This document shows, one piece after another, positions 9,966-24,400 of a stretch of DNA of 64,000 nucleotides. Position 1 is the stretch's first letter, and every line of letters begins with the position of its first letter. Origin of the DNA: Paragordius varius (taxonomy: Eukaryota > Nematomorpha); NCBI GenBank assembly GCA_964247055.1, contig OZ176053.1:13516001-13580000 (forward strand), read 5' to 3'. Below the pieces are notes generated by a model that searched no databases, was not told the origin of the DNA, and saw nothing but the letters and a program-made list of their open reading frames with translations. A program made the translations under genes and the position numbers.

Positions 9966-12123
9966 AACAAAACTATTTTTTATACATTCTCTTGGTAAGA
10001 CTACATCAAAATATAGAGATAGTTTGACAAACTCTTTCATATCCGATTTTTACAACGATACTTTAAAAATTAATGTATAAAACTAGTCGCATAAATATTC
10101 AAGTTAAACTTTGTCCAAAAAAATCGGATATTGGTCACCGGTGAACAAAACTATTTTTTATACATTCTTTTAGTAAGACTACATCAAAATATAGAGATAG
10201 TTTGATAAACTCTTTCATATCCGATTTTTACAACGATACTTTAAAAATTAATGTATAAAACTAGTCGCATCAATACTCAAGTTAAACTTTGTCCCAAAAA
10301 ATCGGATATTGGTCACCGGTGAACAAAACTATTTTTTATACATTCTTTTAGTATGACTACATCAAAATATAGAGATAGTTTGACAAACTCTTTCATATCC
10401 AATTTTTACAACGATACTTTAAAAATTATGGTATTAAACCAGTCGCATCAATACTCAAGTTAAAAAGCCTTAAAAATCGGATATTGGTCACCGGTGAACA
10501 AAATTATTTTTTATACATTCTCTTAGTAATACTACATCAAAATATAGAAATAGTTTGACAAACTCTTTCATATCCGATTTTTACAACGATACTTTAAAAA
10601 TTAATGTATTAAACTAGTCGCATCAATACTCAAGTTAAACTTTGTCCTTAAAAATCGGATATTGGTCACCGGTGAACATGATTATTTTTTATACATTTTC
10701 TTAGCAAGACTACATTAAAATATAGAGATAGTTTGACAAACTCTTTCATATCCGATTTTTACAACGATACTTTAAATTAATGTATAAAACTAGTCGCATC
10801 AATACTCAAGTTAAATTTTTTAAAAATGGGATATTGGTAACCGGTGAACAAAACTATTTTTTATACATTCTCTTGGAAAGACTACAACAAAATATAGAGA
10901 TAGTTTGACAAACTCTTTCATATCCGATTTTTACAACGATACTTTAAAAAATAATGTATAAAACTAGTCGCATAAATATTCAAGTTAAACTTTGTCCTAA
11001 AAAATCGGATATTGGTCACCGGTGAACAAAATAATTTTTTATACATTCTCTTAGTAAGACTACATCAAAATATAGAGATAGTTTGACAAACTCTTTCATA
11101 TCCGATTTTTACAACGATACTTTAAAAATTAATGAATTAAACTAGTCGCATCAATACTCAAGTTAAACTTTGTCCTTAAAAATCGGATATAGGTCAAAAT
11201 AATTTTTTATACATTCTCTTAGTAAGACTCCATCAAAATATAGAAATAGTTTGACAAACTCTTTCATATCCGATTTTTACAACGATACTTTAAATTAATG
11301 TATTTAACTAGTCGCATCAATACTCAAGTTAAACTTTGTCCTTAAAAATCGGATATTGGTCACCGGTGAACAAAATTATTTTTTATATATTCTCTTAGCA
11401 AGACTACATTAAAATATAGAGATAGTTTGACAAACTCTTTCATATCCGATTTTCACAACGATACTTAAAAAATTAATGTATTAAACTAGTCGCATCAATA
11501 CTCAAGTTAAACTTTGTCCTTAAAAATCGGATATAGGTCACCGGTAAACAAAATAATTTTTTATACATTCTCTTAGCAAGACTACATCAATATATAGAGA
11601 TAGTTTGACAAACTCTTTCATATCCGATTTTTACAATGATACTTTATAAATTAATGTTATCAATAAGTCGCATCAATACTCAAGTTAAACTTTGTCCTTA
11701 AAAATCGGATATTGGTCACCGGTGAACAAAATTATTTTTTATACATTCTCTTAGTAGGACTACATCAAAATATAGAGATTTGACAAACTCTTTCATATCC
11801 GATTTTTACAAAGATACTTTAAAAATTAATGTACCAAACTAGTCGCATCATTATTCAAGTTAAACTTTGTCCTTAAAAATCGGATATTGGTCACCGGTGA
11901 ACAAAATTATTTTTTATACATTCTCTTAGCAAGACTACATCAAAATATAGAGATAGTTTGACAAACTCTTTCATATCCGATTATTACAACAATACTTTAT
12001 AAATTAATGTATAAAACTAATCGTATCAATAAGTCGCATCAATACTCAAGTTAAACTTTGTCCTTAAAAATCGGATATTGGTCACCGGTGAACAAAACTA
12101 TTTTTATAGATTATCTTAGTAAG
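9966..12123 (+). repeat. Satellite 2 mosaic segment
   Basis: Class A monomers only, with many local variants (gtcccaaaaaatcgg, the ttatggtattaaaccag type with a shortened aagcc linker, the gaacatgatt type). They occur here in an order that is partly reused at 13-16 kb. I could not assign a clean tandem HOR period, and I see nothing else in this stretch. Confidence 0.75.
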
Positions 12124-12990
12124 ACTACATGAAAATATAGAGATAGTTTGACAAACTCTTTCATATCCGATTTTTACAACGATACTTTAAAAATTAATGT
12201 ATAAAACTAGTCGCATCAATACTCAAGTTAAACTTTGTCCTTAAAAATCGGATATAGGTCACCGGTAAACAAAATAATTTTTTATACATTCTCTTAGCAA
12301 GACTACATCAATATATAGAGATAGTTTGACAAACTCTTTCATATCCGATTTTTACAACGATACTTTAAAAATTAATGTATAAAACTAGTCGCATTAATAC
12401 TCAAGTTAAACTTTGTCCTTAATAATCGAATATTTGACAGGGGTGAACAAAATTATTTTTCATACATTCTCTTAGTAAGACTACATCAAAATATAGAGTT
12501 AGTTTGACAAACTCTTTCATATCCGATTTTTACAACGATACTTTAAAAATTAATGTGTTAAACTAGTGGCATCAATACTCAAGTTAAACTTTTTCCTTAA
12601 AAATCGGATATTGGTCACCGGTGAACAAAATTATTTTTTATACATTCTCTTGGCAAGACTACATCAAAATATAGAGATAGTTTGACAAACTCTTTCATAT
12701 CCGATTTTTACAACGATACTTTATAAATTAATGTATAAAACTAGTCGTATCAATAAGTCGCATCAATACTCAAGTTAAACTTTGACCTTAAAAGTCGGAT
12801 ATTGGTCACCGGTGAACAAAATTATTTTTTATACATTCTCTTAGTAAGACTACATCAAAATATAGAAATAGTTCAACAAACTCTTTCATATCCGATATTA
12901 CAACGATACTTTAAAAATTAATGTATTAAACTAGTCGCATCAATACTCAAGTTAAATTTTGTCCTTAAAAATGGGATATTGGTCACCGGT
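12124..12990 (+). repeat. Second copy of the 0.87-kb segment
   Basis: It matches 9,100-9,965 at a 3,024-bp offset, with small changes such as tgacaggggtgaac in place of tgacaccggtgaac. The flanks differ on both sides, so this is a segmental copy and not part of a long uniform tandem series. Confidence 0.85.
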
Positions 12991-13065
12991 GAACAAAATT
13001 ATTTTTTATACATTCTCTTATTAGGACTACATCAAAATATAGAGATAGTTTGGCAAACTCTTTCC

Positions 13066-14522
13066 TATCCGATTTTTACAACGATACTTTAAAAATTAAT
13101 GTATAAAACTAGTCGCATCAATACTCAAGTTAAACTTTGTCCCAAAAAATCGGATATTGGTCACCGGTGAACAAAACTATTTTTTATACATTCTTTTAGT
13201 ATGACTACATCAAAATATAGAGATAGTTTGACAAACTCTTTCATATCCAATTTTTACAACGATACTTTAAAAATTATGGTATTAAACCAGTCGCATCAAT
13301 ACTCAAGTTAAAAAGCCTTAAAAATCGGATATTGGTCACCGGTGAACAAAATTATTTTTTATACATTCTCTTAGTAATACTACATCAAAATATAGAATAA
13401 GTTTGACAAATTCTTTCATTTCCGATTTTTACAACGATACTTTAAAAATTAATGTATTAAACTAGTCGCATCAATACTCAAGTTAAACTTTGTCCTTAAA
13501 AATCGGATATTGGTCACCGGTGAACATGATTATTTTTTATACATTTTCTTAGCAAGACTACATCAAAATATAGAGATAGTTTGACAAACTCTTTCATATC
13601 CGATTTTTACAACGATACTTTATAAATTAATGTATAAAACTAGTCGTATCAATAAGTCGCATCAATACTCAAGTTAAACTTTGACCTTAAAAGTCGGATA
13701 TTGGTCACCGGTGAACAAAATTATTTTTTATACATTCTCTTGGTAAGACTACATCAAAATATAGAGATAGTTTGACAAACTCTTTCATATCCGATTTTTA
13801 CAACGATACTTTAAAAATTAATATATAAAACTAGTCGCATAAATATTCAAGTTAAACTTTGTCCAAAAAAATCGGATATTGGTCACCGGTGAACAAAACT
13901 ATTTTTTATACATTCTTTTAGTAAGACTACATCAAAATATAGAGATAGTTTGATAAACTCTTTCATATCCGATTTTTACAACGATACTTTAAAAATTAAT
14001 GTATAAAACTAGTCGCATCAATACTCAAGTTAAACTTTGTCCCAAAAAATCGGATATTGGTCACCGGTGAACAAAACTATTTTTTATACATTCTTTTAGT
14101 ATGACTACATCAAAATATAGAGATAGTTTGACAAACTCTTTCATATCCAATTTTTACAACGATACTTTAAAAATTATGGTATTAAACCAGTCGCATCAAT
14201 ACTCAAGTTAAAAAGCCTTAAAAATCGGATATTGGTCACCGGTGAACAAAATTATTTTTTATACATTCTCTTAGTAATACTACATCAAAATATAGAATAA
14301 GTTTGACAAATTCTTTCATTTCCGATTTTTACAACGATACTTTAAAAATTAATGTATTAAACTAGTCGCATCAATACTCAAGTTAAACTTTGTCCTTAAA
14401 AATCGGATATTGGTCACCGGTGAACATGATTATTTTTTATACATTTTCTTAGCAAGACTACATCAAAATATAGAGATAGTTTGACAAACTCTTTCATATC
14501 CGATTTTTACAACGATACTTTA
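13066..14522 (+). repeat. 900-bp (5-monomer) tandem duplication
   Basis: 13,066-13,622 and 13,966-14,522 read the same base for base as far as I compared, at an offset of exactly 900 bp. They include the unusual marks agcctta, tatagaataag, ttctttcatttccg and gaacatgatt. The copies diverge at 13,623 and 14,523. A related version lies at about 10.3-10.75 kb. A single recent unequal exchange of five monomers explains it. Confidence 0.9.
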
Positions 14523-16379
14523 AATTAATGTATAAAACTAGTCGCATCAATACTCAAGTTAAATTTTTTAAAAATGGGATATTGGTCACCGGTGAACAAA
14601 ACTATTTTTTATACATTCTCTTATTAAGACTACATTAAAATATAGAGATAGTTGACCTCTTTCATATCCGATTTTTACAACGATACTTTAAAAATTAATG
14701 TATAAAACTAGTCGCATCAATACTCAAGTTAAACTTTGTCCTAAAAAATCGGATATTGGTCACCGGTGAACAAAACTATTTTTTATACATTCTTTTAGTA
14801 AGACTACATCAAAATATAGAGATAGTTTGATAAACTCTTTCATATCCGATTTTTACAACGATACTTTAAAAATTAATGTATAAAACTAGTCGCATCAATA
14901 CTAAAGTTAAACTTTATCCTTAAAAATCGGATATTGGTCACCGGTGAACAAAATTATTTTTTATACATTCTCTTAGTAAGACTCCATCAAAATATAGAAA
15001 TAGTTTGACAAACTCTTTCATATCGATTTTTACAACGATACTTTAAATTAATGTATTAAACTAGTCGCATCAATACTCAAGTTAAACTTTGTCCTAAAAA
15101 ATCGGATATTGGTCACCGGTGAACAAAACTATTTTTTATACATTCTTTTAGTAAGACTACATCAAAATATAGAGATAGTTTGATAAACTCTTTCATATCC
15201 GATTTTTACAACGATACTTTAAAAATTAATGTATAAAACTAGTCGCATCAATACTCAAGTTAAACTTTGTCCCAAAAAATCGGATATTGGTCACCGGTGA
15301 ACAAAACTATTTTTTATACATTCTTTTAGTAAGACTACATCAAAATATAGAGATAGTTTGATAAACTCTTTCATATCCGATTTTTACAACGATACTTTTA
15401 AAATTAATGTATAAAACTAATCGCATCAATACTCAATTTTAACTTTATCCGTAAAAATCGGATATTGGTCACCGGTGAACATGATTATTTTTTATACATT
15501 TTCTTAGCAAGACTACATCAAAATATAGAGATAGTTTGACAAACTCTTTCATATCCGATTTTTACAACGATACTTTAAATTAATGTATTAAACTAGTCGC
15601 ATCAATACTCAAGTTAAACTTTATCCGTAAAAATCGGATATTGGTCACCGGTGAACAAAATAATTTTTTATACATTCTCTTAGTAAGACTACATCAAAAT
15701 ATAGAGATAGTTTGACAAACTCTTTCATATCCAATTTTTACAACGATACTTTAAAAATTATGGTATTAAACCAGTCGCATCAATACTCAAGTTAAAAATC
15801 CTTAAAAATCGGATATTGGTCACCGGTGAACAAAATTATTTTTTATACATTCTCTTAGTAATACTACATCAAAATATAGAAATAGTTTGACAAACTCTTT
15901 CATATCGATTTTTACAACGATACTTTAAAAATTAATGTATTAAACTAGTCGCATCAATACTCAAGTTAAACTTTGTCCTTAAAAATCGGATATTGGTCAC
16001 CGGTGAACATGATTATTTTTTATACATTTTCTTAGCAAGACTACATCAAAATATAGAGATAGTTGACCTCTTTCATATCCGATTTTTACAACGATACTTT
16101 AAAAATTAATGTATAAAACTAGTCGCATCAATACTCAAGTTAAACTTTGTCCTAAAAAATCGGATATTGGTCACCGGTGAACAAAACTATTTTTTATACA
16201 TTCTTTTAGTAAGACTACATCAAAATATAGAGATAGTTTGATAATATCCGATTTTTACAACGATACTTTAAAAATTAATGTAAAAAACTAGTCGCATAAA
16301 TATTCAAGTTTAACTTTGTCCTAAAAAATCGGATATTGGTCACCGGTGAACAAAACTATTTTTTATACATTCTCTTGGA
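14523..16379 (+). repeat. Satellite 2 mosaic segment
   Basis: Class A monomers with small deletions (gttgacctc types, a monomer that lost the aaactcttt part near 16,240). Monomer variants are reshuffled from the neighbouring segments. I found no clear period and nothing other than satellite. Confidence 0.72.
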
Positions 16380-17500
16380 AAGACTACATCAAAATATAGA
16401 GATAGTTTGACAAACTCTTTCATATCCGATTTTTACAACGATACTTTAAAAATTAATGTATAAAACTAGTCGCATAAATATTCAAGTTAAACTTTGTCCT
16501 AAAAAATCGGATATTGGTCACCGGTGAACAAAACTATTTTTTATACATTCTTTTAGTAAGACTACATCAAAATATAGAGATAGTTTGATAAACTCTTTCA
16601 TATCCGATTTTTACAACGATACTTTAAAATTAATGTATAAAACTAGTCGCATCAATACTCAAGTTAAACTTTGTCCCAAAAAATCGGATATTGGTCACCG
16701 GTGAACAAAACTATTTTTTATACATTCTTTTAGTATGACTACATCAAAATATAGAGATAGTTTGATAAACTCTTTCATATCCGATTTTTACAACGATACT
16801 TTTAAAATTAATGTATAAAACTAATCGCATCAATACTCAATTTAAACTTTGTCCTTAAAAATCGGATATTAGTCGCCGGTAAAGAAAATAATTTTTTATA
16901 CATTCTCTTAATAGGACTACATCAAAATATAGAGATAGTTTGACAAACTCTTTCATATCCGATTTTTACAACGATACTTTAAAAATTAATGTATAAAACT
17001 AGTCGCATCAATACTCAAGTTAAACTTTGTCCTTAAAAATCGAATATTGGTCACCAATGAACAAAATTATTTTTTATACATTTTCTTAGCAAGACTACAT
17101 CAAAATATAGAGATAGTTTGACAAACTCTTTCATATCCGATTTTTACAACGATACTTTAAAAATTAATGTATAAAACTAGTCGCATCAACACTAAAGTTA
17201 AACTTTATCCTTAAAAATCGGATATTGGTCACCGCTGAACAAAATTATTTTTTATACATTCTCTTAGTAACACTCCATCAAAATATAGAAATAGTTTGAC
17301 AAACTCTTTCATATCCGATTTTTACAACGATACTTTAAAAATTAATGTATTAAACTAGTCGCATCAATACTCAAGTTAAACTTTATCCGTAAAAATCGGA
17401 TATTGGTCACCGGTGAACAAAATAATTTTTTATACATTCTCTTAGTAAGACTACATCAAAATATAGAGATAGTTTGACAAACTCTTTCATATCCTATTTT
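16380..17500 (+). repeat. 1.1-kb segment repeated at +3,913 bp
   Basis: The marks ggatattagtcgccggtaaag (agtcgcc at 16,871), cttaataggac, gaatattggtcaccaatg and gactccatc recur at 20,293-21,413 in the same order. The offset of 3,913 bp is about 22 monomers. The agtcgcc mark then continues at 25,190 and 29,229, so this segment is the leftmost trace of the long HOR series to the right. Confidence 0.85.
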
Positions 17501-18069
17501 TACAACGATACTTTAAAAATTAATGAATTAAACTAGTCGCATCAATACTCAAGTTAAACTTTGTCCTTAAAAATCGGATATAGGTCACCGGTAAACAAAA
17601 TAATTTTTTATACATTCTTTTAGTAAGACTCCATCAAAATATAGAAATAGTTTGACAAACTCTTTCATATCCGATTTTTACAACGATACTTTATAAATTA
17701 TATTAAACTAGTGGCATCAATACTCAAATTAAACTTTGTCCTTAAAAATCGGATATTGGTCACCGGTGAACAAAATTATTTTTTATATATTCTCTTAGCA
17801 AGACTACATTAAAATATAGAGATAGTTTGACAAACTCTTTCATATCCGATTTTCACAACGATACTTAAAAAATTAATGTATTAAACTAGTCGCATCAATA
17901 CTCAAGTTAAACTTTGTCCTTAAAAATCGGATATAGGTCACCGGTAAACAAAATAATTTTTTATACATTCCCTTAGCAAGACTACATCAATATATAGAGA
18001 TAGTTTGACAAACTCTTTCATATCCGATTTTTACAATGATACTTTATAAATTAATGTTATCAATAAGTC

Positions 18070-19563
18070 GCATCAATACTCAAGTTAAACTTTGTCCTTA
18101 AAAATCGGATATTGGTCACCGGTGAACAAAATTATTTTTTATACATTCTCTTAGTAGGACTACATCAAAATATAGAGATAGTTTGACAAACTCTTTCATA
18201 TCCGATTTTTACAACGATACTTTAAAAATTAATGTATTAAACTAGTCGCATCAATACTCAAGTTAAACTTTGTCCTTAAAAATCGGATATTGGTCACCGG
18301 TGAACAAAATTATTTTTTATACATTCTCTTGGCAAGACTACATCAAAATATAGAGATAGTTGACCTCTTTCATATCCGATTTTTACAACGATACTTTAAA
18401 AATTAATGTATAAAACTAGTCGCATCAATACTCAAGTTAAACTTTGTCCTAAAAAATCGGATATTGGTCACCGGTGAACAAAATTATTTTTTATACATTC
18501 TCTTGGCAAGACTACATCAAAATATAGAGATAGTTGACCTCTTTCATATCCGATTTTTACAACGATACTTTAAAAATTAATGTAAAAAACTAGTCGCATA
18601 AATATTCAAGTTAAACTTTGTCCTAAAAAATCGGATATTGGTCACCGGTGAACAAAACTATTTTTTATACATTCTTTTAGTAAGACTACATCAAAATATA
18701 GAGTTAGTTTGACAAACTCTTTCATATCCGATTTTTACAACGATACTTTAAAAATTAATGTGTTAAACTAGTGGCATCAATACTCAAGTTAAACTTTGTC
18801 CTTAAAAATCGGATATTGGTCACCGGTGAACAAAATTATTTTTTATACATTCTCTTAGTAGGACTACATCAAAATATAGAGATAGTTTGACAAACTCTTT
18901 CATATCCGATTTTTACAACGATACTTTAAAAATTAATGTATTAAACTAGTCGCATCAATACTCAAGTTAAACTTTGTCCTTAAAAATCGGATATTGGTCA
19001 CCGGTGAACAAAATTATTTTTTATACATTCTCTTGGCAAGACTACATCAAAATATAGAGATAGTTGACCTCTTTCATATCCGATTTTTACAACGATACTT
19101 TAAAAATTAATGTATTAAACTAGTCGCATCAATACTCAAGTTAAACTTTGTCCTTAAAAATCGGATATTGGTCACCGGTGAACAAAATTATTTTTTATAC
19201 ATTCTCTTGGCAAGACTACATCAAAATATAGAGATAGTTGACCTCTTTCATATCCGATTTTTACAACGATACTTTAAAAATTAATGTAAAAAACTAGTCG
19301 CATAAATATTCAAGTTAAACTTTGTCCTAAAAAATCGGATATTGGTCACCGGTGAACAAAACTATTTTTTATACATTCTTTTAGTAAGACTACATCAAAA
19401 TATAGAGTTAGTTTGACAAACTCTTTCATATCCGATTTTTACAACGATACTTTAAAAATTAATGTGTTAAACTAGTGGCATCAATACTCAAGTTAAACTT
19501 TGTCCTTAAAAATCGGATATTGGTCACCGGTAAACAAAATTATTTTTTATACATTCTCTTAGT
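18070..19563 (+). repeat. 704-bp (4-monomer) tandem duplication
   Basis: The marks tgacctcttt (18,535 and 19,239) and tgttaaactagtggc (18,761 and 19,465) repeat at exactly 704 bp. Each unit joins monomers with the short gatagttgacctc form, one aatgtaaaaaac form and one gtgttaaac form. The second copy ends at the agtaactac mark near 19,563. Small differences (gtcctaaaaaatcgg against gtccttaaaaatcgg) show the copies are not brand new. Confidence 0.88.
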
Positions 19564-20292
19564 AACTACATCAAAATATAGAGATAGTTTGACAAACTCT
19601 TTCATATCCGATTTTTACAACAATACTTTATAAATTAATGTATAAAACTAGTCGTATCAATAAGTCGCATCAATACTCAAGTTAAACTTTGTCCTAAATA
19701 ATCGGATATTGGTCACCGGTGAAAAAAATAATTTTTTATACATTCTCTTAGTAAGACTACATCAAAATATGATAGTTTGACAAACTCTTTCATATCCGAT
19801 TTTTACGACGATACTTTAAAAATTAATGTATTAAACTAGTCGCATCAATACTCAAGTTAAACTTTGTCCTTAAAAATCGGATATTGGTCACCGGTGAACA
19901 AAATTATTTTTTATACATTCTCTTGGCAAGACTACATCAAAATATAGAGATAGTTTGACAGACTCTTTCATATCCGATTTTTACAACGATACTTTATAAA
20001 TTAATGTATAAAACTAGTCGTATCAATAAGTCGCATCAATACTGAAGTTAAACTTTGACCTTAAAAGTCGGATATTGGTGACCGGTGAACAAAATTATTT
20101 TTTATACATTCTCTTAGTAAGACTACATCAAAATATAGAAATAGTTCAACAAACTCTTTCATATCCGATATTACAACGATACTTTAAAAATTAATGTATT
20201 AAACTAGTCGCATCAATACTCAAGTTAAATTTTGTCCTTAAAAATGGGATATTGGTCACCGGTGAACAAAACTATTTTTTATACATCTTGGT

Positions 20293-21413
20293 AAGACTAC
20301 ATCAAATCATAGAGATAGTTTGACAAACTCTTTCATATCCGATTTTTACAACGATACTTTAAAAATTAATGTATAAAACTAGTCGCATAAATATTCAAGT
20401 TAAACTTTGTCCTAAAAAATCGGATATTGGTCACCGGTGAACAAAACTATTTTTTATACATTCTTTTAGCAAGACTACATCAAAATATAGAGATAGTTTG
20501 ATAAACTCTTTCATATCCGATTTTTACAACGATACTTTAAAACTTAATGTATAAAACTAGTCGCATCAATACTCAAGTTAAACTTTGTCCCAAAAAATCG
20601 GATATTGGTCACCGGTGAACAAAACTATTTTTATACATTCTTTTAGTATGACTACATCAAAATATAGAGATAGTTTGATAAACTCTTTCATATCCGATTT
20701 TTACAACGATACTTTTAAAATTAATGTATAAAACTAATCGCATCAATACTCAATTTAAACTTTGTCCTTAAAAATCGGATATTAGTCGCCGGTAAAGAAA
20801 ATAATTTTTTATACATTCTCTTAATAGGACTACATCAAAATATAGAGATAGTTTGACAAACTCTTTCATATCCGATTTTTACAACGATACTTTAAAAATT
20901 AATGTATAAAACTAGTCGCATCAATACTCAAGTTAAACTTTGTCCTTAAAAATCGAATATTGGTCACCAATGAACAAAATTATTTTTTATACATTTTCTT
21001 AGCAAGACTACATCAAAATATAGAGATAGTTTGACAAACTCTTTCATATCCGATTTTTACAACGATACTTTAAAAATTAATGTATAAAACTAGTCGCATC
21101 AATACTAAAGTTAAACTTTATCCTTAAAAATCGGATATTGGTCACCGGTGAACAAAATTATTTTTTATACATTCTCTTATTAAGACTCCATCAAAATATA
21201 GAAATAGATTGACAAACTCTTTCATATCCGATTTTTACAACGATACTTTAAAAATTAATGTATTAAACTAGTCGCATCAATACTCAAGTTAAACTTTATC
21301 CGTAAAAATCGGATATTGGTAACCGGTGAACAAAATAATTTTTTATACATTCTCTTAGTAAGACTACATCAAAATATAGAGATAGTTTGACAAACTCTTT
21401 CATATCCAATTTT
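20293..21413 (+). repeat. Copy of the 16.4-17.5 kb segment
   Basis: It matches 16,380-17,500 at +3,913 bp up to the atatccaattttta region near 21,413. There the earlier copy continues taatgaattaaac and this one gttatggtattaaacc. It merges directly into the long HOR series. Confidence 0.85.
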
Positions 21414-24400
21414 TACAACGATACTTTAAAAGTTATGGTATTAAACCAGTCGCATCCATACTCAAGTTAATTGTCCTTAAAAATCGGATATTGGTCACAG
21501 GTGAACAAAATTATTTTTTATACATTCTCTTAGTAAGACTACATCAAAATATAGAGATCGTTTGACCTCTTTCAAATCCGATTTTTACAACGATACTTTA
21601 AAAATTAATGTATAAAACTAGTCGCATAAATACTCAAGTTTAACTTTGTCCTTAAAAATCGGATATTGGTCACCGGTGAACAAAATTATTTTTTATACAT
21701 TCTCTTAGTAAGACTACATCAAAATATAGAGATAGTTTGACAAACTCTTTCATATCCGATTTTTACAACGATACTTTAAAAATTAATGTATAAAACTAGT
21801 CGCATCAATACTCAAGTTAAACTTTATCCGTAAAAATCTGATATTGGTCACCGGTGAACATGATTATTTTTTATACATTTTCTTAGCAAGACTACATCAA
21901 AATATAGAGATAGTTTGACAAACTCTTTCATATCCGATTTTTACAACGATACTTTAAATTAATGTATAAAACTAGTCGCATCAATACTCAAGTTAAATTT
22001 TGTCCTTAAAAATGGGATATTGGTCACCGGTGAACAAAACTATTTTTTATACATTCTCTTATTAAGACTACATCAAAATATAGAGATAGTTTGACCTCTT
22101 TCATATCCGATTTTTACAACGATACTTTAAAAATTATGGTATTAAACCAGTCGCATCAATACTCAAGTTAAAAATCCTTAAAAATCGGATATTGGTCACC
22201 GGTGAACAAAATTATTTTTTATACATTCTCTTAGTAATACTACATCAAAATATAGAAATAGTTTGACAAACTCTTTCATATCCGATTTTTACAACGATAC
22301 TTTAAAAATTAATGTATTAAACTAGTCGCATCAATACTCAAGTTAAACTTTGTCCTTAAAAATCGGATATTGGTCACCGGTGAACATGATTATTTTTTAT
22401 ACATTTTCTTAGCAAGACTACATCAAAATATAGAGATAGTTTGACAAACTCTTTCATATCCGATTTTTACAACGATACTTTAAAAATTAATGTATAAAAC
22501 TAGTCGCATCAATACTCAAGTTAAACTTTGTCCTTAAAAATCGAATATTGGTCACCAATGAACAAAATTATTTTTATACATTTTCTTAGCAAGACTACAT
22601 CAAAATATAGAGATAGTTTGACAAACTCTTTCATATCCGATTTTTACAACGATACTTTAAAAATTAATGTATAAAACTAGTCGCATCAATACTAAAGTTA
22701 AACTTTATCCTTAAAAATCGGATATTGGTCACCGGTGAACAAAATTATTTTTTATACATTCTCTTAGTAAGACTCCATCAAAATATAGAAATAGTTTGAC
22801 AAACTCTTTCATATCCGATTTTTACAACGATACTTTAAAAATTAATGTATTAAACTAGTCGCATCAATACTCAAGTTAAACTTTATCCGTAAAAATCGGA
22901 TATTGGTCACCGGTGAACAAAATGATTTTTTATACATTCTCTTAGTAAGACTACATCAAAATATAGAGATAGTTTGACAAACTCTTTAATATCCGATTTT
23001 TACAACGATACTTTAAAAATTAATGTATAAAACTAGTCGCATCAATACTCAAGTTAAATTTTGTCCTTAAAAATGGGATATTGGTCACCGGTGAACAAAA
23101 CTATTTTTTATACATTCTCTTAGTAAGACTACATCAAAATATAGAGATAGTTTGACAAACTCTTTCATATCCGATTTTTACAACGATACTTTAAAAATTA
23201 ATGTATAAAACTAGTCGCATCAATACTCAAGTTAAACTTTATCCGTAAAGATCGGATATTGGTCACCGGTGAACATGATTATTTTTTATACATTCTCTTA
23301 GTAAGACTACATCAAAATATAGAGATAGTTTGACCTCTTTCAAATCCGATTTTTACAACGATACTTTAAAAATTAATGTATAAAACTAGTCGCATAAATA
23401 CTCAAGTTAAACTTTGTCCTTAAAAATCGGATATTCGTCACCGGTGAACAAAATTATTTTTTATACATTCTCTTAGTAAGACTCCATCAAAATATAGAAA
23501 TAGTTTGACAAACTCTTTCATATCCGATTTTTACAACGATACTTTATGTATTAAACTAGTCGCATCAATACTCAAGTTAAACTTTGTCCTTAAAAATCGG
23601 ATATTGGTCACCGGTGAACAAAATTATTTTTTATACATTCTCTTAGCAAGACTAGATCAAAATATAGAGATAGTTTGACAAACTCTTTAATATCCGATTT
23701 TTACAACGATACTTTAAAAATTAATGTATAAAACTAGTCGCATCAATACTCAAGTTAAATTTTGTCCTTAAAAATGGGATATTGGTCACCGGTGAACAAA
23801 ACTATTTTTTATACATTCTCTTAGTAAGACTACATCAAAATATAGAGATAGTTTGACAAACTCTTTCATATCCGATTTTTACAACGATACTTTAAAAATT
23901 AATGTATAAAACTAGTCGCATCAATACTCAAGTTAAACTTTGTCCTTAAAAATCGAATATTGGTCACCAATGAACAAAATTATTTTTATACATTTTCTTA
24001 GCAAGACTACATCAAAATATAGAGATAGTTTGACAAACTCTTTCATATCCGATTTTTACAACGATACTTTAAAAATTAATGTATAAAACTAGTCGCATCA
24101 ATACTAAAGTTAAACTTTATCCTTAAAAATCGGATATTGGTCACCGGTGAACAAAACTATTTTTTATACATTCTCTTAGTAAGACTACATCAAAATATAG
24201 AGATAGTTTGACAAACTCTTTCATATCCGATTTTTACAACGATACTTTAAAAATTAATGTATAAAACTAGTCGCATCAATACTCAAGTTAAACTTTATCC
24301 GTAAAAATCGGATATTGGTCACCGGTAAACAAAATAATTTTTTATACATTCTCTTAGTAAGACTACATCAAAATATAGAGATGGTTTGACAAACTCTTTC

